From assembly GCA_000310025.1 (NCBI GenBank), contig FN649729.1:1535662-1599661 (forward strand): a stretch of 64,000 nt of DNA. The letters run 5' to 3'. The notes beneath the pieces are model-generated. The model was not told the DNA's origin. It did no database searches and saw only the letters and a list, made by a program, of their open reading frames with translations. The DNA is from Ectocarpus siliculosus. Lineage: Eukaryota; Sar; Phaeophyceae; Ectocarpales; Ectocarpaceae. The position numbers were made by a program, and so were the translations under genes. Positions 42,781 through 54,800 of this stretch are shown here, in pieces. Numbering within the stretch: position 1 is the first letter of the stretch; the number at the start of each line of letters is the position of its first letter.

Positions 42781-43147
42781 CATTGGCGCATGCCTGCTCG
42801 ATAAAAGATTTATACAAGAACAGGCGCTCGGTTTGAGGCAGCCAATAAGCATCGCCCAAAATGAGCGGTTCTCATTGGCGCATGCCTGCTCGAAACAAGA
42901 TTTATACAAGAACAGGCGCTCGGTTTGAGGCAGCCAACAAGCATCGCCCAAAATGAGCGGTTCTCATTGGCGCATGCCTGCTCGAAACAAGATTTATACA
43001 AGAACAGGCGCTCGGTTTGAGGCAGCCAATAAGCATCGCCCAAAATGAGCGGTTCTCATTGGCGCATGCCTGCTCGAAACAAGATTTATACAAGAACAGG
43101 CGTTCGGTTTGAGGCAGCCAATAAGCATGCCCAAAATGAGCGGTTCT
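42781..43147. repeat. Tandem repeat, 4 copies of about 92 bp
   Basis: Copies start at 42781, 42873, 42965 and 43057 and are nearly identical (each begins CATTGGCGCATGCCTGCTCG). The period is not divisible by three, so the open frames across it are not evidence of coding. Confidence 0.95.
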
Positions 43148-43464
43148 GAAGTGCGGGTGCTACTGTACACGACGACGACGCCGTAGCCTGTGTGACGTCC
43201 TTGCACGTGCAGAGATGTTGTTGCTCAACACCACCCGCACGCGCAAACACGTCACACAACATTACTTGGAATTGTTCCCTACTGCGGTACATACATGTAG
43301 ACTATCACAGTCTCTCTTAATCCACAGAAAGGCACCGCGGACGAGAGAATAGGCAACGACAGCACTATCTCAGCATTCGCCTCGGAACTTTCTGTGTCGC
43401 AACGCCCAACCTTGTTGCGCGAAGCACTCGAAACAATCCAACACACGAAGCAGTGCCGACGAGC

Positions 43465-43800
43465 ATGTCGAGCAACAAGATCGCCATAATACACGAAGCG
43501 AAAGGAGATGGAAGCCTGGGCGAGGCGAGAGCCTTACTGAAAGCCGGGGGCATCAAAGACAACGCAGACGCTGATCAATGGACCCCGCTCATCATGGTGT
43601 CTGTCAGAAAGGGACAACTCGAGGTGGCTCAACAACTAAGGCGGCGCTGGAGGCGGAAGACGGGGCGCAAGTGAACTGCAATGCACGTCGCGGCTGCCAA
43701 CGACGATTCGCGGTGCTGCCAGCTGCTGCTGGACCGAGGGGCAAACCCTCGGGCCGTCGACGAGAACTGGCGCACGCCGCTTACTCATTGGGCTACAATG
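43465..43800 (+). pseudogene. Broken copy of the ankyrin gene's first exon
   Basis: Homologous to exon 1 of the minus-strand gene at 61897-61563, in inverted orientation. It starts MSSNKIAIIHEAKGDG and reads through about one and a half ankyrin repeats (WTPLIMVSVRKGQLEVA). The frame is then lost by indels near 43636 and again downstream, although DNA similarity continues to the equivalent of the exon end. The similarity also extends upstream to about 43380. A duplicated and decayed gene fragment. Confidence 0.85.
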
Positions 43801-44334
43801 TATAGTCTTTCTGCCAAACTACTGGATGCCTGGTAAGGCTGCATAGGTAACTGCCAACAATTTCCGCCCGTCCCCGTAGATTGCTGTTGATGTTCTCTCT
43901 TTGACCAAAACGAGACAAAAGTTTATGCGTTCAATTGTGTCCGTGAATTTGAAGGCAACACCCACTCGAACCGTTCCTCCAATGAAGAGGATTTTTTCCT
44001 GGCGTGTGAGGCGTCGGGTGCTCGCTGGGGTCCCGAGGGGAAGTAGTACCAGCTGCAGGTTTTTCGTGGATATCGGCGGTCAGCTCTCTCTGAATTATTC
44101 CCCCTTTCGCCGTGCGGGGGCACGCCAGCCTTCGATTGCCCTCCAACTGCCACAACACGCACGAGAAACACGCATGAGAAAAATAGGCATGGGTGAGGAC
44201 GAACCGGCAGCTGACTTTCGAATAGGTGATCTCGAGCAGAGCTCAGGGAGAACGAGGGTGTTGTTCACGGTTTTTAGTTTTTTGACAGGGTCACAGTGCG
44301 GTGCCGTCTGGTTTATTCAACTCGAAACTTGACG

Positions 44335-44460
44335 GCGCGTTGCGGTGCGGTGTTCCCGAAATGTGACGGTGCGGTTCGGTGCGGCGCACCGTCGCACGGT
44401 TTTTCATACGGGGCGGTTTTAATACCCCGTGAGAAAAACCGCGCGAACCGCGGCCTTGGT
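44335..44460. repeat. GGTGCGGT repeat island with inverted copies
   Basis: Short tandem GGTGCGG/GGTTCGG units on one side and CCGCGCGAACCGCGG on the other, able to fold back. Confidence 0.6.
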
Positions 44461-44984
44461 GGCGGAGTGCCGTCGAAGAAAATAACCCAAGTACCACGGT
44501 TATCCGTGACAAAATGACGGGGTATCTACGATTTCGTGGAATACGTTAGGTTTAGTCCATCGAAAGAATTTTTAGTGCATGTTGTGCTGTGCATGGAGGC
44601 CGCCAACAACAACTTCTGCGCCCTTGCGGCCAGAGGATAAACCCGAAAACCCCAGACACAATTGAGAAGGCGCTGCTGCTGTTGATTCATTCCATTCAAC
44701 TTCACTCATTTACGTTCCTACAACAAGCACGAACAGCAGCTACCCTCCTCACTGCCTCTACTGCTGTTGGAACTGTTGGAACTATTCCAGTACAAATAGC
44801 AAGCACAACAAGAATAGTTTCGGCAGCACCAGGCGGTTCATGTTCACAACCACCCCAAACGCGTCCCTTCTACACTCAGTCAGAGCCGACCTCGACAACC
44901 ACTTAGTCTCCCCCACGAACAACTCAATTAGACAGATAGATACAGATTTGCCTGACATGCGTCCGCATGGGAAAAGCGTGGCTT

Positions 44985-45250
44985 ATCTGCGGTTTATCGC
45001 GGTTTTACCGCGGTTTACTGAGATTTTACGGCGGTTTTGTTTGGGCAACGGAGAAGGACAAAATGCCCCGTGACAAAAACCGTATCAACGGTGCCTTCTG
45101 AATACCCGCGGTGCAGTGCAGTGCGGTTTTGTTCATCTCGAAATGTTACGGTGCGGTGCGGTGCTGTGCGGCTTTGTTCGTCTCCAAATTTGACGGTGCG
45201 ATGCGGTGTGGATTTTTTCGTCTCGAAATGTGGCGGTGCGGTGCGGAAGA
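44985..45250. repeat. GGTGCGGT repeat island, about 45 bp higher-order unit
   Basis: Units of the kind TCTCGAAATGT-ACGGTGCGG recur three to four times, preceded by GCGGTTTTACCGCGGTTTAC. Same family as 44335-44460. Confidence 0.65.
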
Positions 45251-45435
45251 AAACGAGCCTTGAACATCCTTGGACGTTTCCGTGCGGGCGGATCTCCGGT
45301 CTGGAGCGAATAATCAACATTATCGTTTATCAGTCAGTAGGCAACTTCCACGGTTGTTTGTGTCCGAAGAGTGCGTTGAGATGCGCTAACAAAGAGGAAA
45401 AAGCAACTCTGTGACGGGCTATGTTCAGAGCAAAT

Positions 45436-47132
45436 TCATTCAGACTTGATTTGTTCTGATATCTGCCGACTGATCGCATTACCCCTGCAAGTCCTTCGCC
45501 CCCGTTCGGAAAAACGTACCGCAGACATTCTCCCCTTGATCAATGATTCAGTTTCCGCCACCAGTTCGTCTCTCCGTGCCGCACCCGGCCCGCTAGCGGT
45601 TGCCGGGGGCGATCTTGGTGTCTCGCCGAAGGCCTCCTCCTTGGGAATATCCGGGTAGAGCTTCTTGAGTTCAGGGATCCGTCTCACGAAATCGTGCAAC
45701 GACGCGTAGCAACGCATGCCCCCCTTCTCCGCCTGGATACAGCAACGACCCCCCCATTTGACCTCCACGAGGGAGTGCTTGACGCTCAGGGAGCGCCGGC
45801 CCGGACTCACCTGGAATTGTTGTAGCACGATGAGCAGGTTGATCGGACTGGGTGAGCGCGAGTTGGGTGGGCGCCACATCGAAAAACCCTGTTGCCTAGC
45901 AAAAGAACCAGCGGGTCGGCCTGCTCAGGGAAACGGAAGTCACAAGTACGCACCTGCCCTGCAGGCAACAAGCAAGCCTTCCCGCACACGAAAAGAGTGG
46001 AACCAGACACTGTGGAACACGCGAGAGGCGGGAAACGCTCACCGAAGGTTGTGTGAAGCTGATGACCAGCGCGCCCATTTTACTCTCGCTGAACCTCAGT
46101 AAGAACGTCCCACACTCCCTTTGCATCAGCAGTCTCTTCGCCGCCAGCCTGCTCATAAAGCCATGCACCCTGACGGGACGCGTCCTTGCCCAGTCGTTCC
46201 TGATTATGCCCAGCGTCGATATTAGCGGAGCCCACCACTGCGAGAACTTCGCGAACGCCTCCACCGAGATGAAGTCGTAGCGGCAGCCCCCATCAACTTC
46301 CGGACATTCATCCCCCGTCGCTCCCCACCGCGCCCTGGCCACCGCCTCTTGTCCGCGACGAAGAATGCCGCGGATGAATTCGAGCTGTGGCGTGTCCGCG
46401 ACGCGCCCGTGTGGGGAAATGATGGGGTCGTCCCAGTTCCTTGTCGTCTTCGTCCCTTCCCTGAGGTGCTCCATCAGGCTCTCCTGGAGGCACTCCCACG
46501 ACACGAGTTTTCCCCTCCTCGAGGACCACCCACCGCCGCTACCGCCGCCGTCGTCTTGTCGGCAGCCACCCGCCATCCTTGACGTGGCGGTGACCCAGAC
46601 GAGGCGACAACCTCGGTCGACCACTCCCGCCGCCCTGGCCAGATCCCGGGTGCGCTGCTCCTCCATGTCCATCTGGGGGGATTCGGGTTCGTCGTCCGGT
46701 GCCTCCTGCGCCAACACCCGACGGTGATCCTGGAGTTGCTGGTGGAGGAGGGAGTGTGGAGGAGGCTGCGGCGGGCCGTGCCACTCGGGGTTCCTGCACC
46801 TCGCCGGCGGGCTGCTGCTGTGGGCCCTCGCGGGGCCTTCTCTCACCGTTTCGTTCGGCACAGGCCGGACGGGGCTCGTCATCCCCGCCCGTCCACCGCC
46901 TCCGCTGCCGCCGCCGCTGCTGCTGTCGCGCTGCAAGAATCTCGTGTCGCCACGGTTGCGTTGATCGTGGGTATCGCCGAAGGCGGGCCCCATTGGGCTG
47001 AGTATCATCGGCGATCTGGGTGCACCCGTGCTACTGGACAGGGTCATGGTCACGCTAAGCTCTCCTTTGCTGCTGACTGCAGTACGGTTGGAGTTCGGGC
47101 GGCCGTACCTTCTGCGTCTGTATGATTTATCT
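45436..47132 (-). other. Linker and STAT-like SH2 domain (exons 10-11)
   Basis: Exon 10 (ending 46043) starts with a Ser/Gly/Pro-rich, probably disordered stretch of about 100 residues, followed by a linker with WWAPLISTLGIIRNDWART. The SH2 domain opens with HGFMSRLAAKRLL and contains GTFLLRFSESKMGALVISF, with the FLLR arginine that binds phosphotyrosine. Exon 11 continues with SLSVKHSLVEVKW, a strand and the helix YASLHDFVRRIPELKKLYPD. The linker-SH2 layout resembles STAT proteins. A consensus-like donor GCG|GTACGT inside exon 11 (near 45512) means the 3' end could differ. Confidence 0.78.
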
Positions 47133-48789
47133 CTGAAGTCTGCGCGGCATCTTCTCTCGGAAATGGTTGAGGGGTTCGAGGATTAACCGCCCGGCAATGT
47201 CGTCAAGGGAGATCGAGGCACATATTGGAGGGGCGACGGGCGACGGGGATTGCGTCTTTGTCTCAGATGGCAAGTGGGGTAAGAAAGTACGCGGTGGCAA
47301 GCCCAGACGTGGGTCATACCAACTCTGCTGCACGGGGGTGGTGCCTGAGAAAGGGGATGTTTGTTGGACGCGAACCGCTCACACCCTCAAGATTGCCACT
47401 CTTCGGAAAGGCTGCCGATTGTAGCGAGGTCCCAGTTATAAGCGACTTTTGTCGCGCCCAAGAGCAACAGCCACTCAAACAACCTCCAGACCATGACTCT
47501 CGCTGCAACAACGACTCGCCTAGTCGTCATCTCTTTCAACCTGCAAGCGTCGTCCAGAGACCCGTCGAGGAGTACCGGAGCAAGCCGCACCTGAAGGAGA
47601 ACAGAAGAACACAAGCGGTCGGTCGCGCGAGCACTCAAGACAGGTGAACGTGATTTGTAAACACGCCGAATTCTTTCAAGCCGCATAGGGACACCCAATG
47701 TCGCTGTTGGTTTCAAGAGGGATTCGTTCACGACAGAGAAACAGAGATGCCGACGAAAACGCTCGCTGGCGCCATATCTCAACCCCTCTTTCTCCTCCGC
47801 CCACGAGAGCGGTCGGTCACCAGCAAAGCAAAATTGGGTTCTCCTCTCACCAGCGTCCCCGGGTGACCCTCGGCAATCTCCAACACCTCCTTGAGGACCG
47901 GGTGATTTTGCACCGCGGTCAGGACGTCGGCGAGCGAGAGGCCGCCGCTCTCGAGACCGAGCTCCGTCAGCTCCAAGTTCCGCGGAAGGTTGTCCATCAG
48001 CAATTCCGAGGCGTGCCGGGTCTCCAGGGGCTCGACCCTGGCCACCGTCTCGGTGCCGCCGCGGAAGCGCTCGTGGCCGCTCAGCAGCTTGTGCTCGCTC
48101 GTCGCGAGCAGCTTCAGGTGGCCCCCATCGCCGATGGAGCAGAGGTTGCACAGGAGTTGTACGAGACGGTCCTGGGCGTCTCCGTCCCGCTCGAGCAGCG
48201 AGTCGACATTGTCCAGCACCAGTAGGACCTGAATGGAAGCAGGGTCAGGCCGCGAGGACGGGACAGAGAGAGACGCGCGATAGCAGCAGCGGAAGCACAC
48301 ACGGTGGGAGATTAAAAAGACGAAAAATATGTCGAACACAATCGGTAGTACCGATAAGTAAGGCTTTGATTGTAGCAGGTGCCAGAACCAAAAGTGCAAA
48401 CCCACGCCAACCAAAATCCCACGCCAACCAAAATCAACAACAAGACACGCAGCCGCTACCCGGCAACACCACGCACGATCAGAAGAGAGCCACCATGTCA
48501 CGATGATGCACTTCCACGAAAAAGGCGATACCCGCGTTAGGCCTCACCTTCTGGAAAGGCTGCCCCGAATCGGTGTTGGGGTTGTTGAAGATGAATTGAT
48601 GCAACTCCTGCTCAGAGGTCGGTCCAGGCTGGGGCATGCCAATGGCGAGCCCAATCTGCGAAGAATGCGTCGTCGTCGGGCATCCAAGAGAGAGACGGCA
48701 GACAGTTTTCCAAGTGAACATGCAAAACGGGTGAAGAAGCACCGTGTCGCCATCAATGCGAGTTCTAGTTCGGTGAAATGTTCTCCTCG

Positions 48790-48843
<54 letters not shown>

Positions 48844-51800
48844 GTCTCTCTTCTCCCCTGCCGTCCTCGTAAAGTCCTGTTTGCGTACCCCCCATCCCCG
48901 TCTACACGCGCCCCCGAGACGGCGTCGAGAATCGAGAACCATCAGCAAGGGAACGCCCCAAAACGATGGAGGATGGTCATCAAACGGCACAGCAGGTGAT
49001 ACCGACCAACAACCCCACGAAAGGAATGAACATCATGAACGCCCTCCCGCCGATGAATTCCCTGCGAACGAACGATCAGCGAATGCCGCAGACAACATGC
49101 GAAGCCCCATCGAGACAACATGCGAAGTCCCATCGGCATAGCCGTTCCGAACAAAGGAATTAATGAAAAATCATCACCGAAAACACGATGCCTGTACCCC
49201 AATCCTCCCTCTCATGCGGGGCCTCACCAGCCGGCAGGGGTCTTCCCAGGCAGAATCCTTCAGACAGGTTGGGAGGGCAAAGAACGGGTTGCCGGACTTG
49301 TCGGAGCAGGAATTCAAGGCGGCCTTGTCGCAGTCCGCCCACAGGAAGCAATCGAAGCGGTGCCTCTCCCTCACGTAGTCGCAGGCCTGGATGGCCCGCT
49401 CCGTCTTACCGGACCCGGGCTCGCCGGTGATGGTAACGCACGCCGCTCTCTCGTCCAGCAACAATCTGACCACTTGCTGCGTCATTTCGTCATTTGAGAC
49501 ATGATTTGGTCGATGCGTGGGTTCGGTCGCTTGTTCTTGATTTGGTCGTCGCCTTTTGAGACTGCGGTATTTTGGCCCTACACGTGCACCTAGGGGTTAT
49601 ATCGCAATCGGTGTGATTTTACGGCTACCAGAATAGCTTTGAGACAACTGGGAGGGGCGAGTTGGAAGACAGCAAGCTGGCGGGTTGGCTCGGGTGTTCC
49701 CGGGGCTATCTATCGTCGGCGTCTTCGGGAAGCACGGGTAGCTCCGAATGCCGCAGCCCTTCGCACAATGCTCTCAGAAGCTGTTGACGGCAAGCATGGA
49801 GGAACAAACTGGCACGGCAAGGCCACAAGTTAAACCAACCGCCACGAACCTGGAGCCCCGCCAGACCCTTATAGGATGGTACTGCCTTCTTGCAGGGGGG
49901 TCGGGGGGTCGGGGGGTGGGTCTCGTCTACCAGTTGCCCTTCCGGAAGCGTTTCAAATATTCTGACATCGTGGTTCCCGCCTGCATGCGCGCGAACAGCG
50001 GGTGGAAGTGCGGGGGGCATGTGGTTGCTCCATACGTGTTGATGTCGACGAATAAACAAGCTGTTCATCCGAGGTACACAGCTCAATGGCGACCCTTTCG
50101 GGAACATTCCAACAAAGCACAAACAAAACGAGTTCGGCAATTGTGATTGTCTACCTCGTGTTGATCGCCTGATATAGAGCGCGAAATCAAAACTCTGGGA
50201 AAGTTCCTGGATTTTTCTGTTATGCAAACGACAACAACAACGCTGAACCACGAGTGACTGATCTTCGGATCCTGCGCCGGGAACCGCAGGTGCGGGGAAA
50301 CAGCCTCTCTCTGAAGACTCTGCGGTAGTCCAAAACTTCTTCTTGCCTTCGGGGAGAAGGACAAAGTGGCCCCCCGCGTGTTTGTTGGGTGCGCTAGAGT
50401 GTGTGGCGTTGACGAAGTTGAGGGCGATGTCGAATGCCTGTTTCACCGTGTATCTCCCACCGTTCTCGAAGAGCGCATCGTAGAAGACGGTGGAGAAGTG
50501 CCGGGCCTCTTCGTCTACAAAAATGGATAGACGATAAACAGGACGGACGAAAAACCAGACAATGCTGGTGTCAGGGAGGGTGCGTCGTTGAAAGATTTTC
50601 CCACAAAACACAGCGGCAGCGGAGCAGGCAAGGGCGACACGCCGCATTCACGAGATCCTGTTAAATAGGGGGGCTTCGAAAGTATGCTTTGTTCTGGTGG
50701 TCGTTTTAGGCACGAGATGATATCGGTAGAGAATAGACGGAATCTGCAGCATTGTCGTGCCAACTTGTTACACATTGCCTTTACCTCTTCATCTCGGGTC
50801 CATCTCTGCCAAAGGACCTACTACCGACTGCTGTGGTTGCGTGTTGACCGTACGCCGTAATTTGTGCGCAATAAGCTAACCTGTCACGTTCGCTTTGTGC
50901 TTGACGGCGACGACGTGCGGCACGCCAGCCTCCACGCAGGCTCTACCGCTCATCTCCGAAGAACACGAGCTGATAAACACCAGCTCCGTCCGCACCCCGC
51001 CAGCCTGAAACAGGTTACTCAGAGACGCCACCTGTGTAGCGTGATGTAGCTTAATATTGAGGGCAGCGCTATATGACCATGTCTGGTGCGGTTGCGTGGC
51101 GCTTTGCTGTGGTTATTCTGCACAAAAGGGAAAGAACAACGACGCCGAACAACGGTGAAACTACAAAAAGCCTCAATCAATCGCCAGCTAATCCGACCTC
51201 AAGAGGCTCCATAATCCCGCAGTTCCAATCACGCCCTGATTCGAAGGCCAGGTACTTGTCGTTGCCCTGACCCGCGAAGTGCAACATCCGGCAGCCGGAC
51301 TTTAGGAGCCTCGATAAGTTAATGATGTTGGCCACTTCCGCACGAAATCTGATTTGGCGGCCACTTTCGCGCAGCATATTTCGAATCAGTTCCAGTTCCT
51401 GGTGGGTCGGGAGGTTCGACGCGAGTTCGAAGAGGTGTCAGGTCACGGGAGCTCTAGGCTGGAGTACGATACTATTCGTCTTTCTTGTGCTGTGGTAGAG
51501 GTCGTTCCTTGTGCTACTTGCTTAACCTCAGAGGACTAGGAATCTAGGCAAGTGGTCGGTGGGTTTCTACAAGATATACCCGCCCAGATGATATCGTAGT
51601 CCAACGCATAATCACTCTATGACCGGATGTTGAACCGTAGCTACTCCCCATCCGAGGACTGACAGGAACGCTCTCAAGATAGTATTTTCCTCTAGAGAGA
51701 AAGCGAGATCTCGAAGTCCAAGCTCTAGGGTGCCCGGTGGCTCGTTTCAAATGTGGGCGGGGTGCTCACCACCGCATTTCCGTATGCCCCTAGCGAGCGT

Positions 51801-54800
51801 AGGAGCCTCCGCCTCGTCCCTCTACTAGTTAAATCGAGGCGCTTGCCGGCATGCTTTCTACTGCCGTACTCTTGGTGGCATGTGCTCTTCACGCGAGCGT
51901 TTCAACGATGCCCACAAAACCAGCAATACTGCTCCTGGTATTTCTGCTGGGTGCCGTATAATACACATGTAGTTGGTAGCAGCTAGTGGTGATTATGCGT
52001 TCCCTCTTGCTCAGTGTTGCCTGGGAGTGAGCCATCGCGAACGTTGGAGAGATAGAGGAAGGATAAGGAAGGAACCGGACTGAAACGGATCCGCTAACCT
52101 GCACACAGTGGTCGGATCCGCTCTACGCTGCACAAACTTCACCACAGAGTCACTGGCGGACCGTAAATAGACCTCGATAGAGGGGAGGGTGAAGGACGAG
52201 TTCTAAAGACCGAAAAGAGTACTGGGATGGGGCTTAACCCTCTGGGTCTAGGTTTAGGTTTCGACGTTCAACCTGTATTTTTCCACACCGCAGAAAAAAA
52301 AAGAGACGGAAGTCAAGTGCGGAAGTGCAGAAAAAGACACACAAAGTCTGCTTCTGTAGACGCAACAGCTACCTCCACCTATAGGCCATGCGGGCAGCCC
52401 GCGGCAGGGTGGAGGCCACAGACAGAGTCAATGAAGGGTTGATGGATGGTCGCGCTACGGCCGCTAGGGCAGTCGTCAAGCTTCTTAGCCACTCTATTTT
52501 CAGCATGTTCTGTCTATAGCATACGCCGCTATGCTTGCGACCGTCGGTAGATTGGTTTGTCACAATTGTTGGCTGTTACACGCCATTGGATAGCCATCAT
52601 TAGACAAGCAGTTGCCTCATGACGAAATCCCTGTGAGACACGCTGATGTTTTGCACGCAGCAGACTCTGTCTATAGCATACGCCGCTATGCTTGCGACCG
52701 TCGGTAGATGCCTGCGAGAGGCTTCAAGACCCATTGCTGGTGCATGCACTTACTTCTCTGTTCCCCCCTGATGTGCGCCGTGCTGGCTCGCTAGAGCTCC
52801 TGTTTTCCCCTACAAATCACACAATCACACAAGCACACCAGGTGCACCGGCACACCAGCACACACCAACCTACGTAGGTTCGGGCAAGGGTATGTGTGGA
52901 CCTTGATGTGTACAGTAGTCAATACTATTGTGCAGGGTTGTTCACGGAGCGTTTTTTTTCTACGGAGCGGGGCGGAGCGAAGCGGCTTGGACCCCTCCGG
53001 TCCGTGAGATTTCCAATCAAACAAAACCGCTCCGTGATATGAGCAACACAAACCCTCCACCCCGTGAGAAAGCTGTCCTCGGATTTACCGCTCCGCTTCC
53101 CTGCGTGAGGTTTCCCAACAATACATTCAAGAAGCTTTTTCACGGAGCGTATGAAGCTACTCTGTCGCATTAGGTAACCACGATAAAAACCGCAAAATCC
53201 TCGGTTAAAACCGCAATACAAACTCGGTTTTACCACGGGGTCACGGTTTTTGCGCGGCGCGAGTCCTACATAACATATGTGTGTGCACGGGCTTCCGCGT
53301 ATGTACACACCCACATGTAAAAACGTGAAAAAATAAAAATCGTGCGCAACTTGCGCCCCCCCCCCCCACACGCACACAACGTACGTACACCTTTGCATGG
53401 ACAATTGACAGCACTTGTTGCCAATAGGGGAGAGGGGGGTTGCATGGCTGGGGTTCGTGGAAAACCATCGTTGGCAGGCAACGACGACCGACCGTGTCAA
53501 GATGGTTATGTCATCATATGTCGAAGCCCAATCTTATTCCGGAGATGAAGCAGCAGTTGAACCGTATGACAATGTATGCATCTGTTGGGAAGACTAAAGC
53601 TGCAACTTTCCGAGCTGCTCGTGCGAGAGAGCAAGTGGTTCCCGCGAATCTGATTGAGTGTAGCAGGGACGTCAGTATCTGGGCGTAGAGTGGTGAACAA
53701 AAAGTGAGACTTGGAGACGCCTGGTGTTACCCAACACCAGCATGATGGCGAGTTCCAACAAGAGAGAGAGGCCAGTCGTGAGGAATAAATAACTGCTGCT
53801 GTTTGGTACATGTCGCAGGAAAGAATAGGTCGAGGAGGTATATCCATGTGGGCAACGATCCCTTCACCTGATGCCTACAAACAAACTGATTCGCATTTCA
53901 ATCTTTCGGGCTGTTCTGGTGTCACGGGGCGACCTCCACACACAGCCCCTACCGTGCAGAAAATTAATTTTCGATGTATCATACCAAAAAGACAAAACGT
54001 ATTGCACGAAATCGCAGGTACTCCGTCAAAACGTACGGATCTCCGAATGATTTCGGCGTTTTTTTCTCACGGTGCCCTGCTGTTTCTTGTCAAGACCTCA
54101 GTTTCGCGCGGTTCATGCTACGGAGGAAATCGCCCCCCCCCCCCCCCCTTCGAAAAACAAAACGTGCCACGGATTAACCGCTCCGCTCCGTGAGACTGGT
54201 CCCCTTCGGAAAAACCGCTCCTCTTCTCGCCCGTGATAAGGTTTTCGGTGTAGTTTCCAAATTCCAATTTTCCATTTTTTTTTCCTAGGCCGTAAATCGA
54301 GGATGGATATATTTGGAAACCAATTTGGAAGATTTGTAAGCAAACTCTATGTGAAAAAAATCTCCGAAACATCATCGGCCGAAGGCAAACAAACACAGTT
54401 CGGTGAAAAAAAAAGGACAAAACGCCCCGCGGAACGGTTTTTTACTGCTGTGAAAACCCTGTTGTTCTTGTTTGACTTGCTACACTGCTGCTGTAGTGTA
54501 GCTGCTAAAGACGACTGCTGAATCTTGGGAGTGTACGGGATTGACGCAGCTATTTTTGGTAGTTTACCACGACATCCTGGCTTCGCTTGAAATACCGCCC
54601 CTTTTGCAACCCGCCGTTCTTTGGAACAGGCGGTGGCTCCCTCGGTTTGGGCGAAGGTACATGTGGAGTGCTGTGATGTGTGTCTCTGTGAAATATTAAA
54701 TATTAGACTTGTAGAGAGATCAATTTTAGCGCATTTTTCGAATTTGGCCCGCTCCCGAGACGACCTTGTTTTTGCCGACGTTGCCACTGTGACTTTTCAA

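Larger units (their letters stand above)
43801..45435. other. Intergenic, repeat-rich, no gene seen
   Basis: Contains two islands of GGTGCGGT-type repeats (44335-44460 and 44985-45250) and several hairpins. The frames here are short and low in complexity. Confidence 0.5.

Noticed and set aside
42781-43140. Open frames reading through the 92 bp repeats on the minus strand
   Set aside because: The unit length is not a multiple of three and the same peptide recurs in shifted frames, as expected from repeat DNA.
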